A program made the translations under genes and the position numbers. From assembly GCA_030272585.1 (NCBI GenBank), contig BSYQ01000015.1, positions 1,054,001 through 1,118,000 on the forward strand: 64,000 bases of DNA. The letters are read 5' to 3'. Under the pieces are notes generated by a model. That model was given only the letters and a program-made list of their open reading frames with translations. It did no database searches and was not told the origin of the DNA. This document shows positions 23,495-37,350 of the stretch, piece after piece. Position 1 is the stretch's first letter. Each line of letters opens with the position of its first letter. The DNA comes from Bryopsis sp. KO-2023 (taxonomy: Eukaryota; Chlorophyta; Ulvophyceae; Bryopsidales; Bryopsidaceae).

Positions 23495-24318
23495 TGCTCT
23501 TTCAACAGTGTAAGACTCTCGAGACAAAAAGCTGCTTCCAAACTTTTTACAAGAGTCAGTTCCCCCTCTCAAAGACACCACCTTATAATTCCCGAACCCC
23601 ATTACTAAGCTATGAATATCAGTTACATCCATGACTCATCAGACCAAATTCAACAAACTGACTGTCCGCCTCAGTCTACCAGAATCTCCAGCCCAACAAC
23701 TGAAGAAAAATGGAATTTGGGAGCTAAGAGGCACTTCTTGTAGATTGCTCAGGTGCCAGAAATGTAGCCCATTTCTGCCAGTCATCAGGTTGAAACAGAC
23801 CATTTCTGTCTGTTTATTTTTCAACCGATAAGTAGGGGCCATAATGAACAGGAAAAAGGGAATTGAATTTCAAGTACCGACTCTTGGCTTTTTTCCCTAA
23901 CAAAAAACAGTAGACTCCAACAACATCCAAGAGCAGTCCTCCCAGAGTAGAGTCAATTGTGTCAGACCAAATGTGAGGTATGACTGACAGGCAAAGATTA
24001 GACCCGGGAGAGGTGCTAGAGAAACGAGTGCAGTGACAATGTGACAAGAGATTTGATATTTAGAATATCAGTTCTAAAAATACCCAAGTCAGTTCATGTA
24101 AAAGGACTACAAGCAGCTTGGTAATGAGGTCCGTGAGAGGATGGTTTTTGAAAAAAATCATGCCAAACAACTTGTTTTTGTCGCAAGAACTTTGTTTAAA
24201 AAAAAAAAAAGGAATTCTACTCGCAAGACACTTTGCTTGAAAACAAAAAAAAGGGGAAGAAGAGAACAACAAAAAAAAGGAATTTCAGCTTGTTGGAAAC
24301 ACAAAGGCTCACTCAAAA
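23495..24318. other. Short intergenic region, converging 3' ends
   Basis: Nothing beyond the 3' flanks of the F-box-like and Myb genes. A-rich runs near 24200; no gene or repeat recognised. Confidence 0.5.
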
Positions 24319-27300
24319 TCATTTCGAAATGTTATTTTTTTTAAAAGTCCTATACACCTTATTCAAAAGAGAGAGATCTCCATCAGCGATGGAGATCTCC
24401 TGTAGGTCTGACCAGAGATCTGGCCAGTCCCGGATCGTTAGATAGTCGACAACCTCCCTCAAATACATGTCTTTCCTCCCAGGCACTCCCCTCCTCAGCA
24501 TCACCCAGCGCAATCTTGTCTGTCGATACAAAATTCAAAAAGCAAATTAACATACAGAGAATTAGAAAAGTAGCTTAAATGTTTTGACCAACAGGGGGAG
24601 AACCTGCAAGCCAGGTGGGGGTGATGTAGTGAGTTTTTGCTGGTGTTTTATGGTACACATTGTCACAGATACATATAAATATATATTTACATATATATTA
24701 TATTCTGTCGCAGTGTGTGAAAAGAGAAGGCATGGTTTGGAGAATAGATACCATCGTTTTGTATTCGAAAGCTCTTTTTTTCCCTCCCCACATGCCACCA
24801 ACGATTTCCGACAAATTTCACTGAAACTTTCAGAGCCTTTCTGCTCCGAACAACAGTAACACAGTCTCTAACACAGCGGACCGATGAGTCCAGGCAATTT
24901 CCTCCACTTGCCGATTTAAAAAAAAAAAAAACGTTCATAAAGTTGCTTACGTTTTGCTCGTTCCTGTTGGGGACCAGCTTTGCCCAATCCAACTCATACT
25001 CGAAACTTGCTCCAGATTTCCATATCGATTCGAACAAGATCTTGTCATCATCCAGACTCCAATCTCCTTTCACCACCATTGAGGGGCACAAACGGTCGTA
25101 CCTATCGATATCCAGCCGAAAAAAAAAAATAAAACCAGAGAGAAGAATATAAAAAATTTACATGTTTTTCAAAAGTATGTTTATATTGTGTGGTCAGCAA
25201 TCTGGGTTGAGTTAACACGCAACTGGCTGTGTACAGTGAAATTAGAAAAAAAACATGAGTTGTGGTACTGAAGCAGAGATGACTAATAATCACCACCACC
25301 AAAAAAAAACTGCATTTTCTTAGCCTGGAAAACAAACCAAAATATATTTATATATTTCTTCCCTGAAAATCCATCATGTCGTTCTTGCTTGATACAATGT
25401 GTTTCGAAAGACGGCATCCTTAATGGATGATTCTCCAGGGAAAGTGATGGGGGTATTTTCTTTTAATTTTTTTTACGTTTTTTGACAGGGGTCTTACCAG
25501 AATCTCATGCACTGAGCCTCATCCCTGCTCCCCAACTCCTCGGCAATTTTGGCCCAAGGGAGATTGTGAATTTTCTGGCAAATACAAAAAATGCACCAGC
25601 CATTCAAGACACGTTCAGAAGTGTTTCAAAATCAAGATCCTGCTACTTTCAGAACGTCTGGCAAAATTTGCATCCCTTCTTCACATTGAATTTATTTTCT
25701 TAGAGAAACTAAAGAAATTTTTTTTTGGTGGGGAATGAAAGAAACAAATTTACAAAGAAAAAAAATGGGATAATGATGTTGGGACTAAAATGGCGCACTT
25801 TTTTTTTTTTTTGTGGTATGGACGGAAGAGAAGTAAACCTGTGTTCTTTTTTTTCTGTTTTTTTTCGTCTTTTTTTTTTCTGACAAGTAAATGAACTCAC
25901 CGTCATGGTCACATCGCATTCGGTCTCATTCCAGTGCTTGTTAACACACTTCTTCAGCAATTCAGATTCTTCCTCTGACCAAGGCCCTGTTGTTTCAGCA
26001 AAAACAAAGTGAAAATGCTGACTGGGCACCTTAAATTCAAAAACAAATTGGGGGGCAAAAGGAAAAAAAAAAGATGCTACAGGACCATTAGGCAATTCTT
26101 CAATTCAACCAATGATTCCCAAACACAGGATTTCAAAAGAGTAAAAAGATTGCCTCACTTATAAAATGAAAAAGAAAGAAAGAAAGAAAGAAAGAAAGAT
26201 GAAGCTAATGCGTATCTTGATTCTCTATTTTTTCTTGTTCTGGAACTGTAAACTAAATACGAAATTCCGTACAGGAATAGGAAAACGCAGCGATCATATA
26301 CTCCAGTTCAATGCCGACTGTAGTTGTTTTGACATTGATTTCTGGTTTTACCTCTGTAGCCGTCTTGAAACATCGCCATGTATTTGTTTCGGACGTCCCT
26401 ATCAAATCTGCCCAGTTCTTGTGCGATCTTCGACCATTTGGGGCCATACTTCTCACGGAGGTCTTTCAACTTTTGCATCTCCTCCTTGGTCCATTTTTTG
26501 CCCTTTCAATTTAAAAGGAGGAAAAAAAAATCGAAAAGTCAGTGGAACAACAAATGATTAAAATCGTTCAAAAATATTAACTGCTGTTAAAATTTCAAGT
26601 AGCGAAATAAGCGAAATCTGCTTGAGTTGTAACAATAGATCCCGAAAAAGGAAAGAAAATAACAGGAAAACAAAAATGTATATATATATATATATGTACA
26701 TATATACATTGGGCAGGGGGGTAGTCAGCTAGATAAGGACATTGGGATGATACAATGGTTTTACTTCTGAGTCAGTCTATGGTACATTTCCATGAACGGG
26801 CTGCACCCGGCCTTTTGGCCCTTGCGTAAAACAATATTTCAATTCAAACATTTCGGCACTACTCACCCTCATGGAATCATCCCGGAGGAACAGCCTTTGA
26901 GCTCTCATGTACAGGGCGCCCAACGCTCGATTCAATATCCTTGCCAATTCACACCACAATCCCGTTCTTTTTATATCTTTCTGGAAGTTGCGGCCAGGGA
27001 AGGCCCAAGATGTGACATCCTTCATGTCGTAGCCCATTTCTTTCGCGTAGCCCTCGAAGAACTGCAATCACCAAAAAAAGAGGTGAGTTGGGGTGGGGGG
27101 TTGGCAAAAGGAATGAGTATGATGTGAATTTTGATCAGAATTGAGAGAAAAAAGTTGAAAAAAAAAAAAAAAAAGGCAACAGGAGGATGTTTGACCCAAT
27201 TTGGGTTCATGCATCTGGCAAAAAAAATGAAAATAAATTTGTATATAAAACCAAAAAAAGTTGAGTTCGGATATCTAATTGATTTAAAAAAAAGAGAGAC

Positions 27301-29902
27301 AAAATATCGAAAAAAAAAAAAAAAAAAGCAGAGAGATGTGAGGATTAAACAACGAACAAACACCGAGCGCAGTTGATGGGGGCCTCGGTTTGTTTTATTT
27401 ATTGATATGGAGTGGTACCTCCATATCACTCATTTGCATAGTCCAGGAATTTGTTTAAAAAAGAACTTGCAAAAGAGGGAAGGGTTATATCAACGGATGC
27501 ACCACCTCGTGGATCTTTTGATCTTCTTTGTAGGAAAAAGGTCCATTGCGGAGCAAAGCCTTGGCCTCATCAGTGACAATCCATTGCAGCTTTCCATCCC
27601 TGTATAGAGCACCAGAGAAAATCTTCGAACGAAAAGATAATATAAATGGAAGTGCATGCGTGTGTAAATGATATTGGAAAAGTCTGCTGAATGTGGGGCA
27701 AAACTCCTTCTAACACTGCAGTGAAACAGCTTTTGAAAGAAACGGGAAAAAAAAATGTCACAACATGGCGGAACGCATTTTTTTTCACTCCAAAGAAACA
27801 AATACATAAAATCGAGCCCACAGCTGGAATTCATGTCTGAACTGACGCAATCAACTGCAAAACGAAGGGTAAAAAAAAAGAAAAGTCACTTACTCATCAA
27901 CCATTTCCTGCTCCCCTCCATATTCTGCATCGGCCATTCTCAGCAAGTTTTCTTTTACTTTTACTTTTTTTGCTTCGAGATTTTTCCTCCACAGGACTTT
28001 CAACTCGCTTCGTGTCAACAATTCCTCCGTTTGATCAGCATCCTCTTCAGCAGTGTCTGACGAAACCTTTGCTTTCTTTTCCTTCTCTGGAGTCCTAAAA
28101 CAAACAAAAAAATCCTTTTTTTAATTAAGAAAAAAACCACCCACCCACCCCTCTGATCATTACTCAAGCACCAATCATCCAGTCTTTTCCCTCAAAATTG
28201 CTCAGTTGGGGTGAAATTACAGAACCAAACGAAAAGAGTGAGGGTCACTCAAACATAATTATCTTAAATGATACAATTTATCACTTTTTATAAAACACTT
28301 GAAACCAAAAGAGGAAAGCCCAAAAAAAAAGCCAAAAAGTATGTCATCCTCATCGGGGACTTCATTATTTTTTTTCCAAGAAATACTAACAGCAGAAAAA
28401 GGTGAATCTAGAGGTCAGGATTAAGACTCCTTCTTACTGTTGCGATTGGATGACTTCTTCCGCCGAATGGTTTTTCTTGCTTCCTTTCTCATTCTCTTTA
28501 TCCTTTTCTTCCTCATCCTCAGCAGCTGCTGCTTCTATTGGATCGGAAGCTTCCTCTACGTCCATTGGGTCGGAAGCTTCCCCATCTTCCGTCTGACGCT
28601 TTGAGGATTCGCCGCTCTTCCTCCTTTTCTTAGATTTTCTTTCCCTGCCGACCAAACAAAAAATATAAGGGAAACATTAAAAAAAACAGAAGGGAGACGG
28701 CCCGAAAACTTAAGGCTGAAAAAAGAAAAACAGATGGAACCTCTCTTCTTGCTTACAGAAATTTCGAACATTCAGAATGGAAACCTAAACGATCGAAACA
28801 AAACAAGACATCGAGGGGTCTGCAAATCAAAGTCCTCCATTTGGATTCCACAGCAAAAGTGTGCAGGAGAAGGAAAAAAAACAGCTTTTCGATTTGCACT
28901 CCACAACAAAACTCCTCATTTCTTCCAAAAGAAACACTATTTTCGAATCCGCTGCAACGTACTCTGATTTTTCTCCAGTATGGCGTTTCTCGCCATTCCG
29001 TTTTCCGTTTCGCTTTGTTGAGTTGGGATCCTCGTCGGCAGCATCCTCAGAACCTTCAGACGCTTGGGTTTCTCCAGTCAAAAGCACCTCCTTGTTCTGC
29101 TTCGATTTTCTTGCTGGAGTTTCCATGGGGGTGTCCACAAGATCTTTACCAGCAACACCATTTTGCTCAGCTGGTTTCTTCTTTTTCTTTTTCCTCTTCT
29201 TTGATTTTTTTTTGGGAACATTCTCATGAGCTTCGGAGGCTTCAATGTCCTGACGACCTTCGGAGCCTTCATCGTCTTTATGAGCTTCGGAGCCTTCAAT
29301 GTCCTCAGCCAAATCCTTCTTTTTCATCTTCTTTTTCTTCGACTTCTTGGAAGATCTGCCTTCATGATCGCTGTGCTCGCCGCTTGGACCAGCATCAAAC
29401 CTGATGATAATGAGAAAAATGACGGAGATTTCCAGGATGCACCCACCACCCAACCAAAAAAGAAAGTAACATAACCAACACCACCGCTTTCCTTCGACTC
29501 ATGCATGTGAATGTGATCATGCTTACATGCATGCATGCATGCTGCCCTCATGCACATCATCTGCATGCATGCATGAAGAATGATCCTACTAATTGCACCA
29601 TGTTCAAGAAAGTACAGAACCTACTGCTCCCTGGGGTTACATCGTAGTTTTAATTGATTACTTCATTTCAGGTGAATCCTTTTCCATCGCAGATGCTTTT
29701 GGCGTCTCATTTGCAAGTGGTATATGGGGGGTGTTTAGCCCCGACGCAACACTTGCAAAAACTGAAAAAAACGGAGAGCGGAACGAAATTTTCCGTACCC
29801 CTCCGCAACCGCATCCTCCATTTTCGCCTTCTTTCCCTTCTTGTTCTTTCTTTTGGGCCCTGTCACGAGCATCGAAGCGTCTGACGTCATCTCGCTCCTC
29901 AT
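24319..29902 (-). CDS. TTF1/REB1-type Myb-domain protein
   Basis: Nuclear DNA-binding protein of the family that includes RNA polymerase I terminators (TTF1, Reb1) and DMTF1. Eleven exons splice in frame to 634 aa: 29799-29902, 28963-29400, 28438-28644, 27894-28094, 27506-27599, 26867-27061, 26352-26502, 25901-25986, 25498-25574, 24951-25101 and 24319-24519. Residues 1-250 are highly charged, with Lys runs (KKKMKKKDL, KKRKKKKKK; nuclear-localisation-like) and acidic repeats. The C-terminal half has at least three Myb/SANT repeats: KKWTKEEMQKL...KWSKIAQELGR; GPWSEEESELL...LPWAKIAEELGSRDEAQ; and GDWSLDDDKIL...LDWAKLVPNRNEQ. These spacings fit the TTF1/Reb1 arrangement. A role in stopping rRNA transcription is inferred from the family. 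A dispersed repeat abuts the sixth exon's donor site (see findings). Confidence 0.85.
24373..24399. repeat. Coding hairpin near end of the Myb gene
   Basis: A 12-bp perfect stem, GAGATCTCCATC and its complement, flanks a 3-nt loop inside the last exon, about 18 codons before the stop. Confidence 0.7.
26168..26198. repeat. (GAAA)n microsatellite
   Basis: About seven tandem AAAG/GAAA units in an intron of the Myb gene. A second, shorter tract of the same unit is at 32896-32910. Confidence 0.9.
26773..26858. repeat. Dispersed repeat, copy A
   Basis: About 85 bp shared, at roughly 75-80% identity by eye and in the same orientation, with 54351-54433. Common blocks include CAGTCTAT, CATTTC, TGAAC, GGCTGCAC, GTAAAA and TTCAAATTCAAA-like ends. 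Here it lies in the Myb gene immediately after exon 6. Confidence 0.7.
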
Positions 29903-30921
29903 CGAAAGATCTGGCAAGGTTAAACGATAACGATCAAGATCCTATCGTCAATGGACCGCACTTCCGACCGCCGGATAGTTTGCGTGGGGTTTGTCAGGGA
30001 GAGAGCAGCTACTGAAAGAACAAAACTCCGACTCAGCAAAAGACAACACCAGGATGCGCGCTGTCACCTATCAGTGCATCCTCTGTTCGGGGACGTTCAG
30101 CAGAAAAAAGGTTTCACGCTCCAACTCCACACGCCGACGGCCTCAAACCGATACGGAAGCGCTTGCGATTCTTTGCCTGTCTTCCTGTATTGGCGACTGT
30201 CGGCCCTAAAATTTGTCTGCGGCTGAAATCGAAACGTAATCAAGCTGTGAAATCAGGTAATGCATTTCATTTTCTGGTAGAAATGAAAGCTTTACATGAG
30301 AATCATGTAAAGCCGGTTATAGGGGTTCATGAGAAGTGAGCAAGATCCAGAAATAACTACGTGACTAATGACTCTGCAAGAGAATGATTTAAGCAGCAAG
30401 AAAAACAAGAACGGTAATTCTTGTTTTCCTTTTTGTTTTCCCAACCCTATGCCCCCCCGAGAGAACTGGAGTGAAATGTTTAAGTGAAGGAAAAGAGTGT
30501 CTTTGTTCTGATGAGTGGCCAGTAACTTGTAGTGAATATAGGAGTTGAGCTCAGGAGTGGAGTTCAGAGAAAGGAGCAGGAGCCAGAGCCAAGAAGCTGG
30601 AGAGATGGAACTGTAAAGATTACAAACTGGAATCTTACAGTGAAAATGGGAAGAGACAAAAGAGGGTAATTCTGGAGACCATCTTTTGTAGAATGAAAAT
30701 GTTTTGATTATGGATTGGATCTGACAGCTGGAAATAACCAACTGTAAATTTGAAAAAATGAGGGCAGAAACGATACATTTTTTTTCGTTTTCTTTCTGTA
30801 TAAGTCCAAGCTGGTTTCGCAAGGTCGAGAAGGGATAGTGAGGAGCGAACGGGTGCGTTTGGGAAAAGCTGGCTAGAGATTCGAGGAAAGTCTGCGCGAA
30901 GGGAACGGGAAGGAAAATATA
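29903..30921. other. Divergent spacer between Myb and SRP68 genes
   Basis: Holds the promoters of both genes. Small open frames (29951-30226, 30292-30822) show no domain. The pair CATTTCATTTTC...GAAATG with ATGAAAGCTTTACATGAGAATCATGTAAAG near 30270-30310 forms a short inverted repeat (CTTTACATGA/TCATGTAAAG). No distinct TATA box. Confidence 0.5.
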
Positions 30922-33900
30922 ATGGCGGAAGGAGAAAAGATGGATGATGTGATAGAAGAGGAGCCCGAAATCGTTTTGCCTCTGTTATCGTTGAATATTT
31001 TGGCGACGATCAGGGTTGCCCAAGCTCAGCATGGAATGCGCCATGGGGACTACGAAAGATACAGGTTGAAAAAGAACGTATATTAGCACCAAGTAAAAGG
31101 ACCTTATAACCAAGGAGTATTGAGTTCAAAAGAGTGATGCCTTATGTGTATCTGGATTGGGGATCTGCTCAGGACTTTTTATTCTTGAGGAATGCTTTTC
31201 CCAGCTTCAGGAGTGGCAGCGGGTTCTAGGAAAGACGCAGGATTTTGACCTTTTTTTTTGCAGCAGATTGTAATTCACAAATTTTCTTCATTTTTCTGAT
31301 GAATGTTTTGTCTGTTTAAAGTTAATCGATTTTTTTTTGTCCTTCTCATGTCCTGTTTCGTCTAATTAAAAAGTTTACAAGCTTTTTTCGTCCCAGTTTC
31401 CTTTTTTTTCCTTAAATGCAAAATTAAGACAGAAATATTCCCCATATTCCCTGTTCAATCTTTTTTTTTTTTACAAGTTTCTTGCTTAATTTTTCTTCAT
31501 GTAGGACCTACTGTGTGAGGAGGATTCGAATCCTCTATAAAAAACTCAAACTGCCCCAAGGAAACCGAAACAGATTCATCAGAAGGCCAGTGGAAGTATC
31601 CACCGTAAAAGAAATCAGGTAAAATTTCACATACACACATTATTTTTAATCTCTTTCTTTTTTTAATGTCTTCAATAAATGCGCACTTGTTTGGATAATG
31701 AAATGGTATGGGTGCAGGACACACACACATATATATAATAGACAGATTCTTATTCTATTCTATAAGAATGAAGCCACAGTCCCACTGTTTTCCTTTAACA
31801 TACCCTTTCCACAACAAAAAAAACCCCTTCATACCTACTCTTTTTTATAATCATTGTGATCTCACTTAGTCCTTTCAGATTTCCTAACTTTTTTTTTCGT
31901 ACTTTTTTCAAACCAAAGACATCTGCACATCCCGTTAATGGATGCGGAGCGGGCCTGGACTCGAGCAATGGAACTTCAAAAAGCTTCCGAAGAGGGGGAG
32001 GCCCCGCCCAAAGTCAGACATACCATCAAACGGAAGTTTGCGAAAGCCAGCAAGCATGCAGCCCATCTGGCACATCTCTGTTCGAAACGATGCGAGTCAA
32101 AAACCTACGTCGAGGCGGTGGGGTATGCTGCCATGATGAAGGGACATTACTACAAAGTGCTGGAGAATTGGCCATCAGCTCTACAGGAATATCAGAAAGC
32201 GAGGTCAGTCAGTCTTTCAACCACCCTTCTTTTTTTTTGAACCCCCCTTCTTGAACCCCATCTTTATTTTTTCGAAAGAAAATGGCCCCCCCTCCGCGTC
32301 AGTCCTGGAGATAAAAGCATCCCAACGTGTTAACAATCCTGATTCAATAATGGGGTCTGTTGAAAACCCCAAAATTAAAAAAATTAAAAAATCAAATTAT
32401 AAAAGCATATCATTTCGATCATGTTGATTTCTTGCATAAGAGAAGGAAGGCAGGCGCACAGATTCATCCCATGGACACATTCTCAAAATTTTGGAATCGA
32501 GAAAGTTGCTTAGGGAAAACCGGCATGACCGTTTTCCTGAGGTTGGAATATGCATGCAGGAAGCTTTTTGAGGAGCTGTCGAAGGTGGGCGAATTCGAGC
32601 AGCAGGCGCTGTTCACTCAAGTGCTGGAGGAGCTGGACCCCAGCATCCGATTTTGCAAATACGAGATGGACAAAGTGGGGGCGCGACCAGGAGTTGTGGA
32701 TGATGAAGTCATGCAGTCCTTGGAGGTGAGCATTGGGAAAAAGAGATATACACAAAAATATGTGCAAAAATTTACAAATGCATTTCCATTTTCTATGGTG
32801 TATTGTTTTGAGGAAGGGGGAGTGGGGAGGAGCATGCACACTTCGATAAGATTAGCTAGGTTTTTTTTTTTTTTTCTTTTTGGGGGGGGGGTACAGAAAG
32901 AAAGAAAGAAAGCGAAAAAACTTGGCTCGGAATTTATGTAGGGGTTTGGGGGGGGCTTCGTGTTGGTCCAGTGAAACTAATGCATATATGTAATATTTTT
33001 TGGTTTGTCATCAAGAATATCCATCTGCTTTCTATGTATACACCCCCCCCCCTTTTTTTTTTGATTTGACCTGCAGTCGATTCACACCCACCCTTGTGTG
33101 AAAACATCAGGTCCGTTTGAAAGAATTGGCAGTGACAGCTGAAACCGAAAACGATGCGACTTCGGTTTCCATCAGCTGGTGTGGAGTGGAGTATCCGGTC
33201 AGAAACGAAAGGCTGCAGGCCGCCGTGCTGGAAGCCCAACGATTCGAGTCCCAATACAAAAAGGAAAAAGATTTGGAGGTCTACGACAAGGTGGTGTCGG
33301 CTTACACTGGGGTGAAAACCCTGGTCAAGCAAGCCCTCAGTGCAGGTGTGTGTGTGTGTGTGTGTTTTAGTCAGTTTTTTCATAGACCCCCTTGGGTTTT
33401 TTTGTAATTTTGAATCGCTGTTTGTTTTCATTTGGTTGAATGTAGATACCTCAGGAGACAGGAGGTTAGGGTTTTATCGGAGTTTTTTTTTCCATATTAG
33501 GCGGAATAGAAAATTAAAAAAAGAGAAAAATAAAGTTGTTTTTTAGTTCAAGGGCTTTTAACCCTGGAATAGAAAATAAGCAATCAGGGAAAAAAACGTC
33601 TGTTTGGTGTTGTGTTTTTTATTTATTCCGTTTTTTTTGTGAGTTTAGGTGGAGGTGCAAACGCTCTTGGAGTGGCTTCCGATTTGGAGGGGCTGCAAAC
33701 CGCTGTCTTGGGAATTTTCCTGCAACATTCCATCGAAAGGGCTTTGCTGCAAATAAAACACCAGGCAGCTCTTTATGATAAGAAGCTGCTGTCAACTCTG
33801 TCTTCCACGAAAGCAAAGGTACATTCGTTTTTCTGATGCTTTGAAATTAACAGCAAATTATGTAATTATTTCTTATTGTTATCCCTCCAGTGTGTTTTTG

Positions 33901-35538
33901 GACCTTCGCCAAAATGCTCAGTGGCAAGGTTTCGATCAAGGGTATATGGTGTCAGTGCTATGCAAGAATTAGTCATGCTGGATTTGGTTGATCACGTGCG
34001 AATCATATGGGGGACGATAAGAAAGTGAAACACTTTCACTAAGTGTTTTACTCGCAGAAAGTGGTTTAGACAGCCTGCCCATTTTCAGTGTTGCTGATGG
34101 AAGAATGTTACTATATATATATTCGATGGTGCTGATTCATTTGGTTGAAACATTATTGTGGGGTGGGGGTTGATTAGGTTCGACCGATGGACCTCGTGAA
34201 ATTGCACGATGCTGTGATTGGTTTCACGGGGGAGCTAGGGGAGCTGGGCATGAAAATCGGGGGAGCCCAAGGTGAAGTGCTCATGGAAGGATGTGGAGCT
34301 CAGGTATTCTTCAATATCTCGTCCCTGCATCTAAACCACCCATCGCCCTGGGGGGGTCTCCCTGTTTAAAAATTCCACCGGGCACAATCTTGAATTTTAT
34401 TTCCTCCTCCTTTTCCCCCCCCCCTGGAAGAAAAGATCGACAAAACAATTGTGTATTTCATTGTTTTTCTTGTTGGTTTTTTCTACGTTTCGTTTTCCCC
34501 CCTTTCTCTCTGCTTCCTTCCTTTTTTCTCCCCTAACCCAAGATCGAATATATATTCATTTGTTTTTGTTGTTGTTGTTTTTTGGTGAAGGTTGCTCATC
34601 ACCAAGCGGCCCGGTGCTACTATGTCGCTCACAGCTTTTTCGTGGCGGACAAGCATGAAGAGGCGCATGCCCTGTTCGAACGATGCTTGCAAAGGGCAGA
34701 CAAAGCCATTGCTTTGCACGAAGAGCTGGAGGAGGTGGAACACGGAATGATCGCAGAAATGGAACTCATCAAGCAAAAAGCAGCAGCCTTTAGGTAGGCC
34801 ACCCCACCCCCCCTTTTTTTTTTTTTGAACAGTAAGAACAATGAATGCATAATGGGGTCGCCAGGGCTGAATCATCTCGTTGGTGTGGATGGCCTTCGTT
34901 GGGCAAGTTTGCATATTAAAATTTGATTTTTGGAGGGTTAAAAACGTGACGCGACCTGTTTTTCCTTTTTCCAGTTTTTCTTTTTTTTAATTAATTGCGA
35001 ATTTATTATGTTTGCCTAAAAATTAAACATTCATTCATTCAATTTGGTTTGTCAGCATTCACCACAATCAAATAGTGTTCTTTGCATTGTATTCGCTGAT
35101 GTCCATTCCTTCTGGTTCAAAAAACACTACCTGGCCCGATTTTTCCTTTTCCAATTTTTTTTATTTTTTATTTTTTTGAAATACAGGTGTGCTGCTCGAG
35201 CCGAGTGTGCCGCCCGAACCCTGAGGGAAGAAAGAACCGTCACTTCGCAGATGGGAGCCCTCAATTTCAAAACCGACCCATCTCAAAAGAAGGCGGTGGA
35301 GCCCACCAAATACCTCGCCGATAATCTGGACACCTGGGAGCCGTTCATCGGAACTGGTGGAAAGGGCGCCAGAATTTTCAGAATTCCGCCACCCCTAGAC
35401 AGCATGCCAATCAGGCCGGTGGTTTTGGACACCGCGTTTAATCATATCACCCCGCCAGATCTGTCGAGTCGATTGCCCACCAAAGGCCAAGAAACATGGG
35501 CTGGAAAGATTTGGGGAATGTGGGGGTCCAAGAAGTGA
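30922..35538 (+). CDS. SRP68: Signal recognition particle subunit SRP68
   Basis: Largest SRP proteins SRP68/SRP72 bind the 7S RNA S-domain and help dock ribosomes making secretory proteins onto the ER. Nine exons, 30922-31064, 31505-31618, 31919-32203, 32560-32725, 33111-33345, 33649-33818, 34178-34303, 34591-34793 and 35187-35538, splice in frame to 597 aa (human 627). The RNA-binding N-terminus is clear: QAQHGMRHGDYERYRTYCVRR, then HLHIPLMDAERAW and WPSALQEYQKARKLFEEL. RFCKYEMDKVG and VSISWCGVEYPVR follow. The SRP72-binding end has PIRPVVLDTAFNHITPPDL and finishes in KIWGMWGSKK. The start ATG is acid-rich (MAEGEKMDDVIEEEPE). The fourth exon has a second possible acceptor 18 nt upstream in the same phase. 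Confidence 0.95.
33344..33364. repeat. (GT)n microsatellite at SRP68 donor site
   Basis: About ten GT units begin at the very 5' splice site of intron 5, so several alternative GT dinucleotides follow the exon end at 33345. Confidence 0.8.
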
Positions 35539-37350
35539 TCCTCCAGTCGAGGGGCTGCATTGGGAGGGTGTTGGAAAGGGGGGTTTTGCCGTGGTGGCCG
35601 AATTCGAGGCGTTTTCTTTGTTGTATTTTTGTTATTTCAGAGGGGTGCATTGTGTTTTTTTTTGTTTTTTTTTTTTTTTGGGGGGGGGGGTGGAAAAGAT
35701 GGGTTTTTTTCCGTACTTTCATTCAAGGAAAGGGGGGTGTTTGTTCGTTTGACAAATAATGGGTGGTAGTGCAGGTGGGGAGGATGGTGAATGTAAGGAT
35801 TGAGCATAGTTGCAGCCATTTCTCTAAATTTTTTTTCTTTCTTGCAGGCCGATTTGATATGCGCTTATGCTTTTGGTTTGAGACAATGTATATTTCCACA
35901 CAGTGGTGTCTATTCGAAAAGATCAATTTTCCCAGTCCAAATTCTATATGAAATTAATTATGTATGATTCTACTGAATACCTTTCAGATAAAATCCAACC
36001 TGGGGGAGGAATCGAGGTCTTCCAAAGATCTCAATTTTGGAGTTTCATGCAACCCCAGGGAGGAAGTAAAGCTGACCTTGTTGGATGTGCCATGAAATTG
36101 CACTTGAAGAAAACAAGAAAAGATTTGGACGAGTTGCAGGGAAAATAATGCAGAAGAATACAAGGAGTTCAGTTGAGACGATACTGTGCTCCGCTCAACA
36201 TGAAAGATGGAAGAGAGTCCCACGGACTCTCTCTTCCAATAATTCCACCCCCAGCAACCCAACATTCCTTGCCCAAGAACTGTAGTATGGATCAGAGCCA
36301 CACAGGGTCATTGAGAGTTACCCAGAATATGACGGGGGTAGTACCCCGAAATGCTTTCACAGAGAATTGTCCAGACTGTCAGCACTCGTCATTGAAAAAC
36401 CCTTCTGATGTTTCTCTTCAGTTTATGGGAATGAGGGTTTTCACTCTTCTTGTTGTTGTTGCAGGGTTTTTTTTTTTTTTCCTCTTTTTCTCATGCGGAA
36501 CAGTTGAAAGTTTTATGCTGTAAGACAATACATGTATTTTTTTTTCCAGCTGCGAAACAACATAATCTGTCACCAGAGACTCTGAAAATTACTGTGCCAG
36601 ATTCTAGATATCCAAAAAATGCAATACTTTTGGAGGGTTGCTAACATCTACCACTGGTGGGGGTAGCATTACCAACCAGGAAGCACCCAAACGGACCAGA
36701 CACTGAATGATGGTCACCTCTCAGCCAAATTTTCCACCGGTCCCATCTCAGCCATTTTTTCCAATGCATGACTATGGGATGGTATTTCACATTTCAGCTT
36801 ATATATTTTCTTCTGAAATGAAGTACATCTGGGGCTTTGCTTAGGACGGGGACTACACCAAGGCAGCTCAAAAGCACTCACCAGCACACGAAAAAAAAAA
36901 AAACATCCCATAATATTTATTAAAACACCAGAAGGGAACAAGTTACGAGGGCCCCCCTCCCGAAGCACATCTTGAGAAATCCTTGTTGTGCAAAAAATGC
37001 ACTGTAGAGTTCACGGAAAATGCAGGGATGACAGCAATCACCCCCCATACAAGAAGCAAGTCTAGCTTCTCAACCAATAGTAAAAAAAAAAAAATCCTCT
37101 TCCCCCTTTTCCCCAAATAAAATCGACGAGCAAAAGGCAAAAAGAGAAGAGAAAAAACAAATGAGCCCAACGTGTGTGCACCTTTATAGAACTTAATATC
37201 AATATTTTATTTCTTCCATATGGGATGACAATGACCTTGCGCAAAGGCTCTTTTTTCTTTCGGGGGGAAAGTCGGGGGGGTTAAAACCTCTTTCCTCCAC
37301 GTACAAACAATCTCCGGCACCTTCTGAAACTGTCTTAAGGGTTCTAAATA
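35539..37350. other. Intergenic region, converging 3' ends
   Basis: No gene recognised. The short open frames at 36085-36523 lack domains. T and G runs around 35650-35690 and 36465-36490. Confidence 0.55.
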
